Shown here piece by piece: positions 15,594-24,356 of a stretch of 64,000 bases of DNA. Position numbers and translations under genes: made by a program. Each line of letters starts with the position of its first letter. The stretch's first letter is position 1. This DNA is from Verrucosispora sp. NA02020 (GTDB lineage: Bacteria > Actinomycetota > Actinomycetes > Mycobacteriales > Micromonosporaceae), in NCBI RefSeq assembly GCF_013364215.1, contig NZ_CP054923.1, positions 3,720,001 to 3,784,000 of the forward strand, written 5' to 3'. The notes below the pieces were generated by a model. It was not told the DNA's origin and made no database searches. It saw only the letters and a list, made by a program, of their open reading frames with translations.

Positions 15594-17096
15594 GTGAGTA
15601 CGGCGTCGCCGGACCGGGCCACCCCCCGTACCGTGCCCGAGCTGCTGGACTGGCGTACCGCCCTGCACCCCGAGCGGGTCGCGGTCGAGGTGCACGGGGT
15701 GGCCGAGCTGACCTTCGCCGACTGGTCCGCCGGGGCGGGGGCCGTCGCCGCCGCCCTGTCCCGGCGCGGCCTGCGTCGTGGCGACCGCGTCGGCCTCTAC
15801 TTCGGCGCCCGGGACTGGACCTGGTTCGCCGTCGCGTACGTCGGGGTGCTGCGCGCCGGTGGCGTCGCCGTGCCACTCTCCGACCGGCTCGCCGCCGGAC
15901 AGCTCGGACACGCCCTGGACCACTGCGCGGCCACCGCCGTGCTGCACGGCGACGACACCCCCGCCCCGCCGGTGCCGTCCGGCCTGCCGGTCTGGACCTG
16001 CGCCGAGCTGCTGGCCGAGCCACACCGCGACGGCGAGTCGGTCGCCCGTCCCGGTGACCTCGCGCAGATCCTCTACACCTCGGGCACCACCGGACGTCCC
16101 AAGGGGGTCGCCGCCAGCCACGCCAACCTCACCGCCGGTGCCCCACAGCATCCACGCCGGCTGGCCCTGGCCCACTCGGACCGGTTCCTGCACGCCTTCG
16201 CGATCGGCACCAACGCCGGGCAGACCATGCTGCTCAACGCGGTGACCGCGAAGGCCGCCGCACTCACCCTGCCCCGGTTCACCCCGGCCCGGTTCGCCCG
16301 ACTGGTCGAGGCCCCCGGGACCGGCACCGTCTTCGTCGTCCCGTCGATCGCCGTCGAGCTGCTCGACTCCGGTGCCCTGCGCGGGCGGGACACCAGCGGC
16401 GTACACCTGATCGGCTCCACCGCCGCGTTCCTCGCGCCGGCGGTCGCGGCCCGGCTCGCCGAGACGTTCCCGCAGGCCACCATCGTCAACTACTACACCT
16501 CCACCGAGGCGGCACCGGCCCAGACCACCATGATCTGGGACCCGTCCCGGCGGGACGCGGTCGGTCGACCGGTCGGCGGCCGGCTCATGGTCGCCGACGC
16601 CGACGGTAGGCCGCTGCCCGCCGGCACGACCGGTGACGTCTGGCTGCGGGCGCCCTTCCCCCGCGCCTACTTCCGCGACGAGGCGGCCAACCGGGCCACC
16701 TTCCGCGACGGATGGGTCCGCATGGGGGATGTCGGCCGGGTCGACGCCGACGGCTACCTGTACCTCACCGACCGGCACCAGGACGTGATCAAGACCGGCG
16801 CGTTCAAGGTCTCCACCCTGGAGGTCGAGGCGGCGCTGCACGACCATCCCCTGGTCGCCCAGGTCGCCGTCGTCGGTGTCCCGCATCCGGTGCTCGGCAC
16901 CGCCGTGGCCGCCGCCGTCGTGCCCCGGCCGCAGGCCGCCCCGGACGGCCTGTCCCTGCCCGCGCTGCGCGGATTCCTCGCCGACCGACTGGCCGACTAC
17001 CAGCTGCCCGCCCGGCTCCTGCTCCTCGACGAGCTGCCCCGCAACGAGGGCGGCAAGGTGCTCAAGCGGCAGCTCACCGACCTCTTCGAGAACTGA
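15594..17096 (+). CDS. Stand-alone acid-activating enzyme (AMP-forming ligase)
   Basis: 500 residues of the ANL superfamily, close to fatty-acid or aryl CoA/ACP ligases rather than amino-acid adenylation domains. Core motif LYTSGTTGRPKG at about 160-171, YYTSTEA in the middle, RMGDVGRVDADGYLYLTDR as hinge region and the catalytic Lys near the C-terminus in NEGGKVLKRQ. It has no carrier domain. It begins 1 nt after the stop of the NRPS-MFS gene, so translation should be coupled. It probably activates a carboxylic acid that caps the peptide, loading it on the free carrier protein of this locus (inference). The acid cannot be read from the sequence. Confidence 0.85.
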   Translation: MSTASPDRATPRTVPELLDWRTALHPERVAVEVHGVAELTFADWSAGAGAVAAALSRRGLRRGDRVGLYFGARDWTWFAVAYVGVLRAGGVAVPLSDRLAAGQLGHALDHCAATAVLHGDDTPAPPVPSGLPVWTCAELLAEPHRDGESVARPGDLAQILYTSGTTGRPKGVAASHANLTAGAPQHPRRLALAHSDRFLHAFAIGTNAGQTMLLNAVTAKAAALTLPRFTPARFARLVEAPGTGTVFVVPSIAVELLDSGALRGRDTSGVHLIGSTAAFLAPAVAARLAETFPQATIVNYYTSTEAAPAQTTMIWDPSRRDAVGRPVGGRLMVADADGRPLPAGTTGDVWLRAPFPRAYFRDEAANRATFRDGWVRMGDVGRVDADGYLYLTDRHQDVIKTGAFKVSTLEVEAALHDHPLVAQVAVVGVPHPVLGTAVAAAVVPRPQAAPDGLSLPALRGFLADRLADYQLPARLLLLDELPRNEGGKVLKRQLTDLFEN

Positions 17097-17125
17097 CCAC
17101 CACCAGCACAACCCAGGGAGCACAT

Positions 17126-20100
17126 GTGGGCACCGCCGAGGCGACCTCCGCACAGCACGCCGTCTGGTTCACCGAGCGGGCCGGGGTCGCCGGCACGGCC
17201 TACCACATGGCGGTCGGCGTACGGTTCGCCGCCGGACTCGACCGTCGGGCCCTCGTCGCGGCCTGCGCCTCGGTGACCGACCGGCATCCGATCCTCGCGG
17301 CCAGGATCGTCGGCGACGACGACGGCACCCCGCGCCTGGCACCGGCCGACACCCGTCCGACGGTCGGCTTCGCGGAACTGACCGACGCCCGGGTGACCGA
17401 GGAGATCGCCCGGACGTACGACCTGACGACCGGACCACTGGCCCGGTTCACCCTGCTCACCGACGCCGACGACACGCACCTGCTGCTCGTCACCGCACAC
17501 CATCTGGTCTTCGACGGCATGTCGAAGGACATCCTGCTCCGGGACCTGGCCGCCGCGTACGCCGCCGCCCGTGACGGTGCCACCGTGGACCCCGGGCCCC
17601 GACCCGACGAGTACGCCGGCCTCGCCACCGCCGAACAGCAACGCGTCGCCGTCGACCTGCCCGCCGCCCGCGACCACTGGCGGCGGCACTGGTCCGGGCC
17701 CGGTGAGGTGGTCCTGCCCGGCCTGCGGCGGCTGCCCGCCGCTGCGGAACCCGGCGTCGCCGTCCCCGTCGACCTGCCCAGCGATCTGGTCGACGGCGTC
17801 GACCGGGCCGCGCGGTCGCTCGGGGTGACCCGCTTCGAACTGCTCCTCGCGGTGCTGCACGCGCTGCTCGCCCGCTACGGCAACCGGGACACCCCGGTCG
17901 GGGTGGCGCTCTCCACCCGTACCCCCGACCAGGCCGACCGGATCGGACTGTTCGTCAACGAACTGCCCGTCGCCGCCGACCCGGCCGGCGGGACGTTCCG
18001 CGCACACGCGCACACCGTCCGGGCCCGGCTGCGCGAGGTGTACCCGTACCGCGCGGTGCCGTTGGCCCAGGCCGTGCCCGGCCTGCGTCCCGCACCGGCG
18101 TTGACCCCGGTCAGCATCGGCTACCGGCGGCGCGGCAGCGCACCGGTCTTCCCCGGGGTGGAGAGCGAGGTCGACTGGACGCTGTTCTGCGGTGCCGCCC
18201 GCAACGCGCTGCACGTCCAGGTGGTGGACGCGCCCACCGGGCTCACCGTCAGCCTCCAGCACAGTCCGGCGGCCATCGACACCGCCGCCGTACGCCGTAT
18301 CGGCGGGCACCTGCGCACCATGCTGGCCGCCGTGGTCGCCGACCCCGATCAGCCGGTGGCGGAGATGCCGCTGCTGCCCGCCGACGAGTTCGCACAGGTC
18401 ACCCGCGTCTGGAACGACACCGCCCGGACGTACCCGGTCGACGCCACCGTGCCGGCCCTGTTCGCCGCCCGGGTCGCCGCGGACCCGGACGCGGCGGCCG
18501 TGGTCGACGGTGACCGGACGCTGAGCTACGCCCAGCTCGACACCGCCGCCACCCGGCTCTGCGTCCTGCTGCGGCAGCGGGACGTCGGGCCCGGTTCGCT
18601 CGTCGCGGTCGCGCTGGACCGGTCGTGGGAGGCGGTGGTGACCATGCTCGCGGTGTGGCGCTGCGGGGCCGCCTACCTGCCGGTCGACCCCGGCCACCCG
18701 CCGGCCCGCCAGCAGGCCGTACTCGCCGACGCCACGCCCACGCTGGTGGTCACCGGTGCCGCCGTGCCGGACCCCGCCCGGCCCACGCTCACCCTCGACC
18801 GGAGCGCCCTGCTCGACGGCCCGGTCCCGGCCGCGCCCGACCTCTCGCCGACCGCCGCCGACCTCGCCTACGTGCTCCACACCTCCGGGTCGACCGGGCA
18901 CCCGAAGGGTGTGGCGGTGCGCCACGGCTCGCTGACCAACCTGCTGCTCGGCGTCCGCGACCTGCTGGAGAGCGGTCCGACGCACCGGTGGCTGCACCTG
19001 ACCTCGCCGTCGTTCGACATCTCCACGGTGGAGGTCTTCCTGCCGCTGGTCACCGGCGGCACGGTGGTCGTCGCCTCGGCCGTCAGCGCCCTGGACGGCG
19101 CCGGTGTCCTGCGGCTGATCCGCGCCGCCGGAGTCACCCACGCCCAGGCCACACCGTCCGGCTGGCGGGTGCTGCTGGAGGCCGGTCTCGGCGACCGGAC
19201 CGGGTCGGCGGACGGGGACGCCCCGCTGGTCGCGGTCACCGGCGGGGAGGCACTGCCGGTCACCCTCGCCCGCGAGCTGCGGTCCCGCACCGCGCGCCTG
19301 ATCAACGGGTACGGTCCGACGGAGGCGACCGTGTACGCGACCATGGCGGAGATCCCGGTCGACCCCGACGAGGTGACCATCGGCCGGCCGCTGCCCAACG
19401 TTCGGGCGTACCTGCTGGACGAGGCGGGGCGGCCCACGCCGGTCGGGCTCCCCGGCGAGCTGTGGCTGGGCGGCGCCGGGGTGGCCGCCGGCTACCGGGG
19501 ACGTGACGACCTGACCGCCGAGCGGTTCGGTCCGGATCCGTTCGGGGTGACCGGTGACCGGCTCTACCGCACCGGCGACCGCTGCCGGTGGCTGCCGGAC
19601 GGGCGGATCGAGTTCCTCGGCCGCGCCGACGACCAGGTCAAGATCCGGGGACACCGGATCGAGTTGGGCGAGATCGAGACGCGACTGCTGGAGCACCCCG
19701 AGGTCGCCGCTGCGGCCACGGTCCTGCGGCGCGACGCCGACGAGCCCCGCCTCGTCGCGTACGTGGTGCCCCGGCCGGGTGCCGCTCCGGAGCCGGCCGG
19801 CTTGCGTCGACACCTGGCGTCGAGTCTGCCGACGGCGGTGCTGCCCACCGACTACGTGACGCTCGACCGGTTGCCGCTGAACCCGAGCGGCAAGGTCGAC
19901 CGGGCCGCCCTGCCCGCCCCGGCACCCCGCGACGCCGTCACTGGCTCGCGCGCTTCAGGGCCCGAGGCACCCGGCGGCGCGCCGGCCGACTCACCCGGCG
20001 GCGCGGTGGCCGGTGCGCCCGGCGGCGTGGACGTCGACGCTGGTGACGACCCGGTGGTGGCGCAGCTCCGGCTGATCTGGCAGGAGGTGCTGCGAATCCC

Positions 20101-20278
20101 CGACATCGGCGTGCACGAGGACCTCTTCGACCTCGGCGGGCACTCGCTGACGGTGACCCGGATCAGCGGCCGGATCCAGCAGCGGCTCGGGGTCGAGGTG
20201 CCGCTCGACGCCTTCTTCGACACCCCGACCATCGCCGAGATCGCCGACATCGTGCGGCAGTCCGGGAAGGAGTTCTGA
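17126..20278 (+). CDS. NRPS module: C-A-PCP
   Basis: 1050 residues from a GTG preceded by AGGGAG. Condensation domain with HHLVFDG at 125-131; adenylation domain with LHTSGSTGHPKG at about 584-595 (His in place of the usual Tyr); a Gly/Ala/Pro-rich linker; carrier domain with LGGHSLT, Ser1007. There is no termination domain. By eye the specificity residues read DIVQVGGVYK. This matches no standard code well; the nearest I know is the Gly type (DILQLGLIWK). It probably works before the NRPS-MFS module, joining the acyl starter to its amino acid and passing the chain to the Asp-type module (inference). Its stop overlaps the carrier-protein start. Confidence 0.9.
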   Translation: MGTAEATSAQHAVWFTERAGVAGTAYHMAVGVRFAAGLDRRALVAACASVTDRHPILAARIVGDDDGTPRLAPADTRPTVGFAELTDARVTEEIARTYDLTTGPLARFTLLTDADDTHLLLVTAHHLVFDGMSKDILLRDLAAAYAAARDGATVDPGPRPDEYAGLATAEQQRVAVDLPAARDHWRRHWSGPGEVVLPGLRRLPAAAEPGVAVPVDLPSDLVDGVDRAARSLGVTRFELLLAVLHALLARYGNRDTPVGVALSTRTPDQADRIGLFVNELPVAADPAGGTFRAHAHTVRARLREVYPYRAVPLAQAVPGLRPAPALTPVSIGYRRRGSAPVFPGVESEVDWTLFCGAARNALHVQVVDAPTGLTVSLQHSPAAIDTAAVRRIGGHLRTMLAAVVADPDQPVAEMPLLPADEFAQVTRVWNDTARTYPVDATVPALFAARVAADPDAAAVVDGDRTLSYAQLDTAATRLCVLLRQRDVGPGSLVAVALDRSWEAVVTMLAVWRCGAAYLPVDPGHPPARQQAVLADATPTLVVTGAAVPDPARPTLTLDRSALLDGPVPAAPDLSPTAADLAYVLHTSGSTGHPKGVAVRHGSLTNLLLGVRDLLESGPTHRWLHLTSPSFDISTVEVFLPLVTGGTVVVASAVSALDGAGVLRLIRAAGVTHAQATPSGWRVLLEAGLGDRTGSADGDAPLVAVTGGEALPVTLARELRSRTARLINGYGPTEATVYATMAEIPVDPDEVTIGRPLPNVRAYLLDEAGRPTPVGLPGELWLGGAGVAAGYRGRDDLTAERFGPDPFGVTGDRLYRTGDRCRWLPDGRIEFLGRADDQVKIRGHRIELGEIETRLLEHPEVAAAATVLRRDADEPRLVAYVVPRPGAAPEPAGLRRHLASSLPTAVLPTDYVTLDRLPLNPSGKVDRAALPAPAPRDAVTGSRASGPEAPGGAPADSPGGAVAGAPGGVDVDAGDDPVVAQLRLIWQEVLRIPDIGVHEDLFDLGGHSLTVTRISGRIQQRLGVEVPLDAFFDTPTIAEIADIVRQSGKEF

Positions 20279-20529
20279 TGACGGCCGACCCCGGACTGCG
20301 GGCACGGATCGCCCAGATGGTCAGCGAGGCCACCGGAGGGGAGGTCGAGCCGGCCGACCTCCTCGCCGGCGGGTCGATGATCGCGTTGGGCGTCGACTCC
20401 CTGGGACTGCTGCGTCTGGTCGACGCGATCGAGTCGGAGTACGGCGTCGAGGTCGAGCTGACCGGCGCCGGTCGTCGACTCGACACCCTGGACGACCTCG
20501 TGGCGATGCTGGCCGCCGCCGAGCGGTGA
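20278..20529 (+). CDS. Free acyl/peptidyl carrier protein
   Basis: 83 residues. The phosphopantetheine site is Ser41 in LGVDSLGLL. The rest is a typical four-helix carrier protein, ending in DTLDDLVAMLAA. It overlaps the upstream NRPS stop by 1 nt (TGATG), so it is the last gene of the operon. With the stand-alone ligase it probably forms a loading unit that presents the acyl starter to the first condensation domain (inference). Confidence 0.85.
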   Translation: MTADPGLRARIAQMVSEATGGEVEPADLLAGGSMIALGVDSLGLLRLVDAIESEYGVEVELTGAGRRLDTLDDLVAMLAAAER

Positions 20530-20544
20530 GCCGGCCTCGGCTCA
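20527..20544. terminator. Small hairpin between convergent genes
   Basis: TGAGCCG and CGGCTCA pair (7 bp) around a 4-nt loop and include both stop codons of the convergent carrier-protein and oxidoreductase genes. It is weak but is the only candidate in a 12-bp gap. Confidence 0.4.
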
Positions 20545-21483
20545 TACGGTCAGCACGAGTTTGCCGAGGGTGTGCCGGCCGGCGAAGTCGGTGAGCGCGC
20601 GTACGCCCTCGGCGAGCGGGTACCGGCGGCCGACGGTCGGAGTGAGGTCGGCGACCTCGCGCATCCCGCCGAACCGGCCCTCCACGTCGAGCACCAGTTC
20701 GAAGCGCACGTCGCTGCGGTCGAGGAAACGCGGATCCGGCTGGGGAAAGGTGATCGTGTAGAGCCGTCCACCGGGCCGCAGTGCCCGTCCGACCCGCTGG
20801 AGGCGGTCGCTGGGCAACACCAGGTTGAATGCCAGGTCGACCTGGTCCGGATAGTCGTCGGCGTAGTCGATGACCTCGGTGGCCCCCTTCGCTCGCAGCA
20901 GTTCCGCGTCCGGCGGGCGTCCGGTGGCGATCACCGTGGCGCCGGTCAGCTTGGGCAGCAGGGTGGTGCCCACGCCGCCGCTGGCACCGACGACCAGGAC
21001 GGTCTCCCCGGGTTGCGGTGCCGCGGTGGCGAGCAGGGCCTGGACGGTGAGGCCCACGGTCGGCAGCGCAGCGGCCTCGGCGACGTCCAGCGCTGCGGGC
21101 CGGTGCGCGATGAACGGCGTGTCCGCCTCGAAGACGGCGTATTCGGCGAGGGTGCCGGTGGTCAGGCTCGGCCGGCCGGCGCCGACCATCGCCCGCAACG
21201 CCCGGGGCACGGCGTGCCCGAACACCTCGTCGCCCACGTGGTACGCCTCGACGCCCGCGCCGACCTCGCTGACCGTGCCGGCGAAGTCGTTGCCGAGGAC
21301 GTGTGGGAAGGTCAGCTCGGCGGCGCTTCGAAACTCACCGGCGGGTAGCCGTACGTCCATCGGGTTGATCGAGGCGGCGGCGATCCGTACCTGGATCTGT
21401 CCTGGCCCCGGCCGGGGGATCGGCATGTCGGCGACGGTGAGTCGTTCGGGTGGCCCGTACCCGGTGGCGACGACAGCTTTCAT
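20542..21483 (-). CDS. Zinc-independent MDR oxidoreductase (quinone reductase type)
   Basis: 313 residues of the medium-chain dehydrogenase/reductase superfamily. GroES-like N-terminal half with the sequence around NPMDVRLPAGEF and LGNDFAGTVSEVG. The NADPH-binding Rossmann motif VLVVGASGGVGTTL is in the middle, and the C-terminus ends HTLGKLVLTV as in QOR-type enzymes. Structural and catalytic zinc Cys residues are absent. The substrate is likely a quinone or enone. A divergent TetR-family gene and two operators control it. It is not clearly part of the peptide pathway. Confidence 0.85.
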   Translation of the reverse strand: MKAVVATGYGPPERLTVADMPIPRPGPGQIQVRIAAASINPMDVRLPAGEFRSAAELTFPHVLGNDFAGTVSEVGAGVEAYHVGDEVFGHAVPRALRAMVGAGRPSLTTGTLAEYAVFEADTPFIAHRPAALDVAEAAALPTVGLTVQALLATAAPQPGETVLVVGASGGVGTTLLPKLTGATVIATGRPPDAELLRAKGATEVIDYADDYPDQVDLAFNLVLPSDRLQRVGRALRPGGRLYTITFPQPDPRFLDRSDVRFELVLDVEGRFGGMREVADLTPTVGRRYPLAEGVRALTDFAGRHTLGKLVLTV

Positions 21484-21515
21484 GATCCCCCCGTTCGTCA
21501 GGGCGGTCCGAAACG

Positions 21516-21527
21516 GACCGTGCGGTC
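21516..21527. promoter_or_regulatory. TetR-type operator, copy 1
   Basis: GACCGTGCGGTC is a near-perfect palindrome. It lies at the expected transcription start of the oxidoreductase gene (minus-10 TAACCT on the minus strand at 21528-21533). A second copy is centred 28 bp away. Bound repressor here would block the oxidoreductase promoter. Confidence 0.7.
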
Positions 21528-21557
21528 AGGTTAGTGATGAACGGACCGCGCGGTCAA
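21528..21557 (-). promoter_or_regulatory. Promoter of the oxidoreductase gene
   Basis: On the minus strand TTGACC (21552-21557) and TAACCT (21528-21533) are separated by 18 bp. The minus-35 box overlaps operator copy 2 and the start site falls in operator copy 1. Confidence 0.6.
21544..21555. promoter_or_regulatory. TetR-type operator, copy 2
   Basis: GACCGCGCGGTC is a perfect 12-bp palindrome. It lies 18 bp before the TetR start codon and over the minus-35 box of the divergent gene, so the repressor can control both directions, including its own gene. Confidence 0.7.
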
Positions 21558-21573
21558 CTTGTAGGCTGGGTCG

Positions 21574-22200
21574 GTGACCGCCTCGATCCGACCGTTGCGC
21601 GCGGACGCCGCGCGCAACCGGGCGTCGTTGCTGGCCGCAGCGGAGGCGGAGTTCGCCGAGCGTGGCCCGGACGCGTCGGTGGCCGACATCGCCCGGCGGG
21701 CCGGCGTCGGCAAGGGCACCGTGTTCCGCCACTTTCCGACCAAGGACGATCTCCTCGCGGCGGTGGTGCTCGACCGGATCGACGGGCTCGCCGAGTTGGC
21801 GCGGCGGCTCGGGGCCGCTTCCGACGCGGGTGCCGCACTCCTGGAGTTCCTGGACGCTGCGGCGAGTCGGCAGCAGCGGTTGGACCTGTCGTTTCTGCGT
21901 GAGTCCGGCGCGCTCAACGACCAACTCGCCGAAGCCCGAGGTCGCCTCTTCGTAGAGATCACCGCCCTTGTCGAACGCGCACAGGCGACGGGCGCGGTCC
22001 GGCACGACATCACCGGGACGGACGTGATCCTGCTGATGTGCGCGCCGAGCCACGTCGTCAGCTTCGTGCCGCAGGCGTCACCGGAGCTGTGGCGACGTTA
22101 TCTGGCGATCATCTTCGACGGGCTCGGGCCGGCGGGCGCCCGGCCGCTGCCCCAACCGCCGCCGGACCCGGTCTCGGGGGAACTCGACCACCCGCGCTGA
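21574..22200 (+). CDS. TetR-family transcriptional repressor
   Basis: 208 residues. The N-terminal HTH is clear: SVADIARRAGVGKGTVFRHFPTKDDLL at about 40-66, with the typical GKGTVFRHF recognition helix. The C-terminal part is the variable ligand-binding domain. The GTG lies 7 nt after a TAGGCT minus-10 box (21562-21567), suggesting a leaderless transcript. It is divergent to the MDR oxidoreductase and very likely represses it, with release by a small electrophile or drug (inference from gene order and two palindromes). Confidence 0.9.
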   Translation: MTASIRPLRADAARNRASLLAAAEAEFAERGPDASVADIARRAGVGKGTVFRHFPTKDDLLAAVVLDRIDGLAELARRLGAASDAGAALLEFLDAAASRQQRLDLSFLRESGALNDQLAEARGRLFVEITALVERAQATGAVRHDITGTDVILLMCAPSHVVSFVPQASPELWRRYLAIIFDGLGPAGARPLPQPPPDPVSGELDHPR

Positions 22201-22205
22201 CGGTA

Positions 22206-22243
22206 CGTCCCTGGCACCGGACCGTGACCCGGTGCCAGGGACG
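22206..22243. terminator. Bidirectional hairpin terminator
   Basis: Arms 22206-22220 and 22229-22243 pair perfectly (15 bp, 8-nt loop) between the convergent TetR and CotH genes. Confidence 0.85.
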
Positions 22244-22250
22244 CCTGTGC

Positions 22251-24356
22251 TCAGCTCGCCGTGCAGGTCGGTGTCGGTGCGCTGGGCGTGCCGGTGGTGG
22301 CGCCGAGGAAGCCGAAGGTGGTGCTGGCCCCGGCGGCCAGTGTGCCGTTGTAGCTGACGTTGCGCGCGGTGACCGCCGAGCCCTGGCTGGTGACGGTCGC
22401 GTTCCACGCCTGGCTGATCGTCTGGCCACCGGCGAACGTCCAGGTCACCGTCCAGCCGCTGATCGCCCGGGTGCCGGCGGTGACCCGCACCTCGCCCTGG
22501 AATCCGCCGGTCCACTGGCTGGTCACCGAGTACGTGGCGGTGCAGCCACCACCACCGGGCGGAGGCGTGGTCGGTGGGGGAGTGGTGGGGGGCGGCGTGG
22601 TCGGCGGGGGAGTCGTCGGCGGGGGCATGGTGATGGTGCCGCCCCACCCGGCGGTGGAGTCCAGCCAGGCCGCCCGGCGCAGCATCCAGTCCCGCATGAC
22701 CTGCACCTGGCCCTGCCAGGTGGGCGCGGTCGGCGTGACGAAGAAGCTGACCATCCGCGTGGTCAGGTTGGGCCAGCGCTGGAAGTTGCGCTGGGCGCCG
22801 TTGGCCAGGGGCGCGCTCAACGCGTTGATCCGGGCCTGCATCGACGCGTCGGAGAGCAGCCCCCGGCGCAGGGTCTGCCACCGCTGCCGTACCTCGTTGA
22901 CGAAGGCCGGATCGCGCAGCAACTGGGTGAACCAGTCGTTCGCCACCGGCTGGCGGACCTGCTGGTGCTGCCACCCGGCGGTCTGGTCGTTGGCGAAGAA
23001 GCCGCCCACGCTGAAGCTGAGGTCGTAGTCCCAGAGCGGACCGGCGAAGATCTTGGTGTCCCGGTCCTTGTAGAAGTAGGCACTGCGGACGTACGAGTCC
23101 ATCTCGCGGCTCAGTTCGTTGATGATGAGCTGGTCGATGAAGGAGCCCACGTCGATGTACGCCCGGTAGCCGCTGACCGGGTCGGCGAAGTTCGGGGCCC
23201 GCAGCACGTTGTGGAACTCCTGGATGTGGTTGCGCAGCCAGTCCCGTTGCTCCGGCTGCAACGACGACGGGTCGGCCACCTCCAGGTAGTTCCAGCAGGT
23301 CGCGGCCGGGCCGGTGCACGGCAGGATCGGCTCCTCGGCGGCCATCCACTCGAACTTCCAGATGTACCCGCCGGTGATCCTCGGCAGCGTCCGGTCGTCG
23401 GCACGCAACTGCTTGAGGTCGAGCCGGTTCTTGGAGTTCTTGATCGTCTCGACGATCATGTAGACGCCCATGTAGTCGTCGGCCCCGACCGGCCCGGCGT
23501 CGGTGTTGAGATAGAACTCGGCGAAGGCGTAGCGCGGGGCGGGCAGGCCCATCTCCCGACCGAGGTCGTAGACGAACGCCTCCCGGATCAGCGCCTTGTC
23601 GGTGAACGGCCCGCGCAGCACCCAGTCCGAGTCGGCGGGCATGCCCAGCACCGGATAGTCCGCGTCGTCGTCATCGTTGTCCCAGAACTCCAGCCGGAAT
23701 GGCGTCTTCTCGAACGTCGCCGAGGACTGACCGCGCAACCGGAACCCGGCCCGGGTGGCGACGGTGGGCGCGGCGGCCAGCGAGGTGGTGCCGCCGCCCG
23801 GCTCGAAGACCATCGTGGCGGCGTCGATGTACTCCCGGTCCGGCCGCCCGGCGCCGTACGAGTCGATCAGGACCACCGGCAGGTCGTGGGCGGTGCTGGT
23901 GTTCTGCGCGACGTACATGGCGGTGCCCGGCGCGCCGGAGGCGGTCTGCCCGACGAAGGCCTGGGCCCGCAGTTGGGTGGTCCGGGTGAAGCGCAGCGCG
24001 GTGCCGGAGTAGAGCGGCGACTGTGCGGTGGGCAGGTTCCCGTCGGTGGTGTATCGGATCTGCGCGCCGCTGACGGTGGTGCTCAACTCCACCGTCACCG
24101 CGCCCTGGAAGGTGCCGCTGGGCACCGAGAAGCCGATGTCGCCGACCAGGTCGTCGGCGGCCTCGGAGGCGGCGGCGGTGGTCCGGGTGGCGGAGCCGGC
24201 GACCGCTTCGGAGCCGGCGAGTGTTTCGGTGCCGGCGGTCGGTTCGGCGCCGGCGGGCGACGGTGACGGGACGAGCAACCCGGCGACGAGTACGGCGACG
24301 GCTGCGATCGCGGCGGTGCGCAGCGGTGCCGCCGCGGTGCGGACGGTCAGACGCAC
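22251..24356 (-). CDS. Secreted CotH-kinase protein with CBM2
   Basis: 701 residues. Signal peptide about 1-40; a chitobiase-C-terminal-like beta domain (IRYTTDGNLPTAQSPLYSG) about 75-150; CotH kinase domain about 170-560; a Thr/Pro linker (PPPTT repeated four to five times); and a C-terminal CBM2 of about 100 residues starting GCTATYSVTSQW. CotH proteins are atypical kinases that phosphorylate surface proteins; the CBM2 should hold this one on cellulose, xylan or chitin. The GTG start has AGGAGG 5 nt upstream and lies inside the end of the VTC gene (10-bp overlap), so the genes are coupled. Confidence 0.88.
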   Translation of the reverse strand: MRLTVRTAAAPLRTAAIAAVAVLVAGLLVPSPSPAGAEPTAGTETLAGSEAVAGSATRTTAAASEAADDLVGDIGFSVPSGTFQGAVTVELSTTVSGAQIRYTTDGNLPTAQSPLYSGTALRFTRTTQLRAQAFVGQTASGAPGTAMYVAQNTSTAHDLPVVLIDSYGAGRPDREYIDAATMVFEPGGGTTSLAAAPTVATRAGFRLRGQSSATFEKTPFRLEFWDNDDDDADYPVLGMPADSDWVLRGPFTDKALIREAFVYDLGREMGLPAPRYAFAEFYLNTDAGPVGADDYMGVYMIVETIKNSKNRLDLKQLRADDRTLPRITGGYIWKFEWMAAEEPILPCTGPAATCWNYLEVADPSSLQPEQRDWLRNHIQEFHNVLRAPNFADPVSGYRAYIDVGSFIDQLIINELSREMDSYVRSAYFYKDRDTKIFAGPLWDYDLSFSVGGFFANDQTAGWQHQQVRQPVANDWFTQLLRDPAFVNEVRQRWQTLRRGLLSDASMQARINALSAPLANGAQRNFQRWPNLTTRMVSFFVTPTAPTWQGQVQVMRDWMLRRAAWLDSTAGWGGTITMPPPTTPPPTTPPPTTPPPTTPPPGGGGCTATYSVTSQWTGGFQGEVRVTAGTRAISGWTVTWTFAGGQTISQAWNATVTSQGSAVTARNVSYNGTLAAGASTTFGFLGATTGTPSAPTPTCTAS

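Noticed and set aside
15237-17153. A 638-codon minus-strand frame opposite the acid ligase
   Set aside because: Shadow of the ligase gene; Gly/Arg/His-rich with no start signal.
16997-19813. A 938-codon minus-strand frame opposite the second NRPS
   Set aside because: Same kind of antisense shadow; no domain motifs or ribosome site, while the plus strand has ordered C-A-PCP motifs.
22555-22630. Repetitive DNA in a gap
   Set aside because: It encodes the Thr/Pro linker (repeated PPPTT) of the CotH protein, a normal coding repeat between domains.
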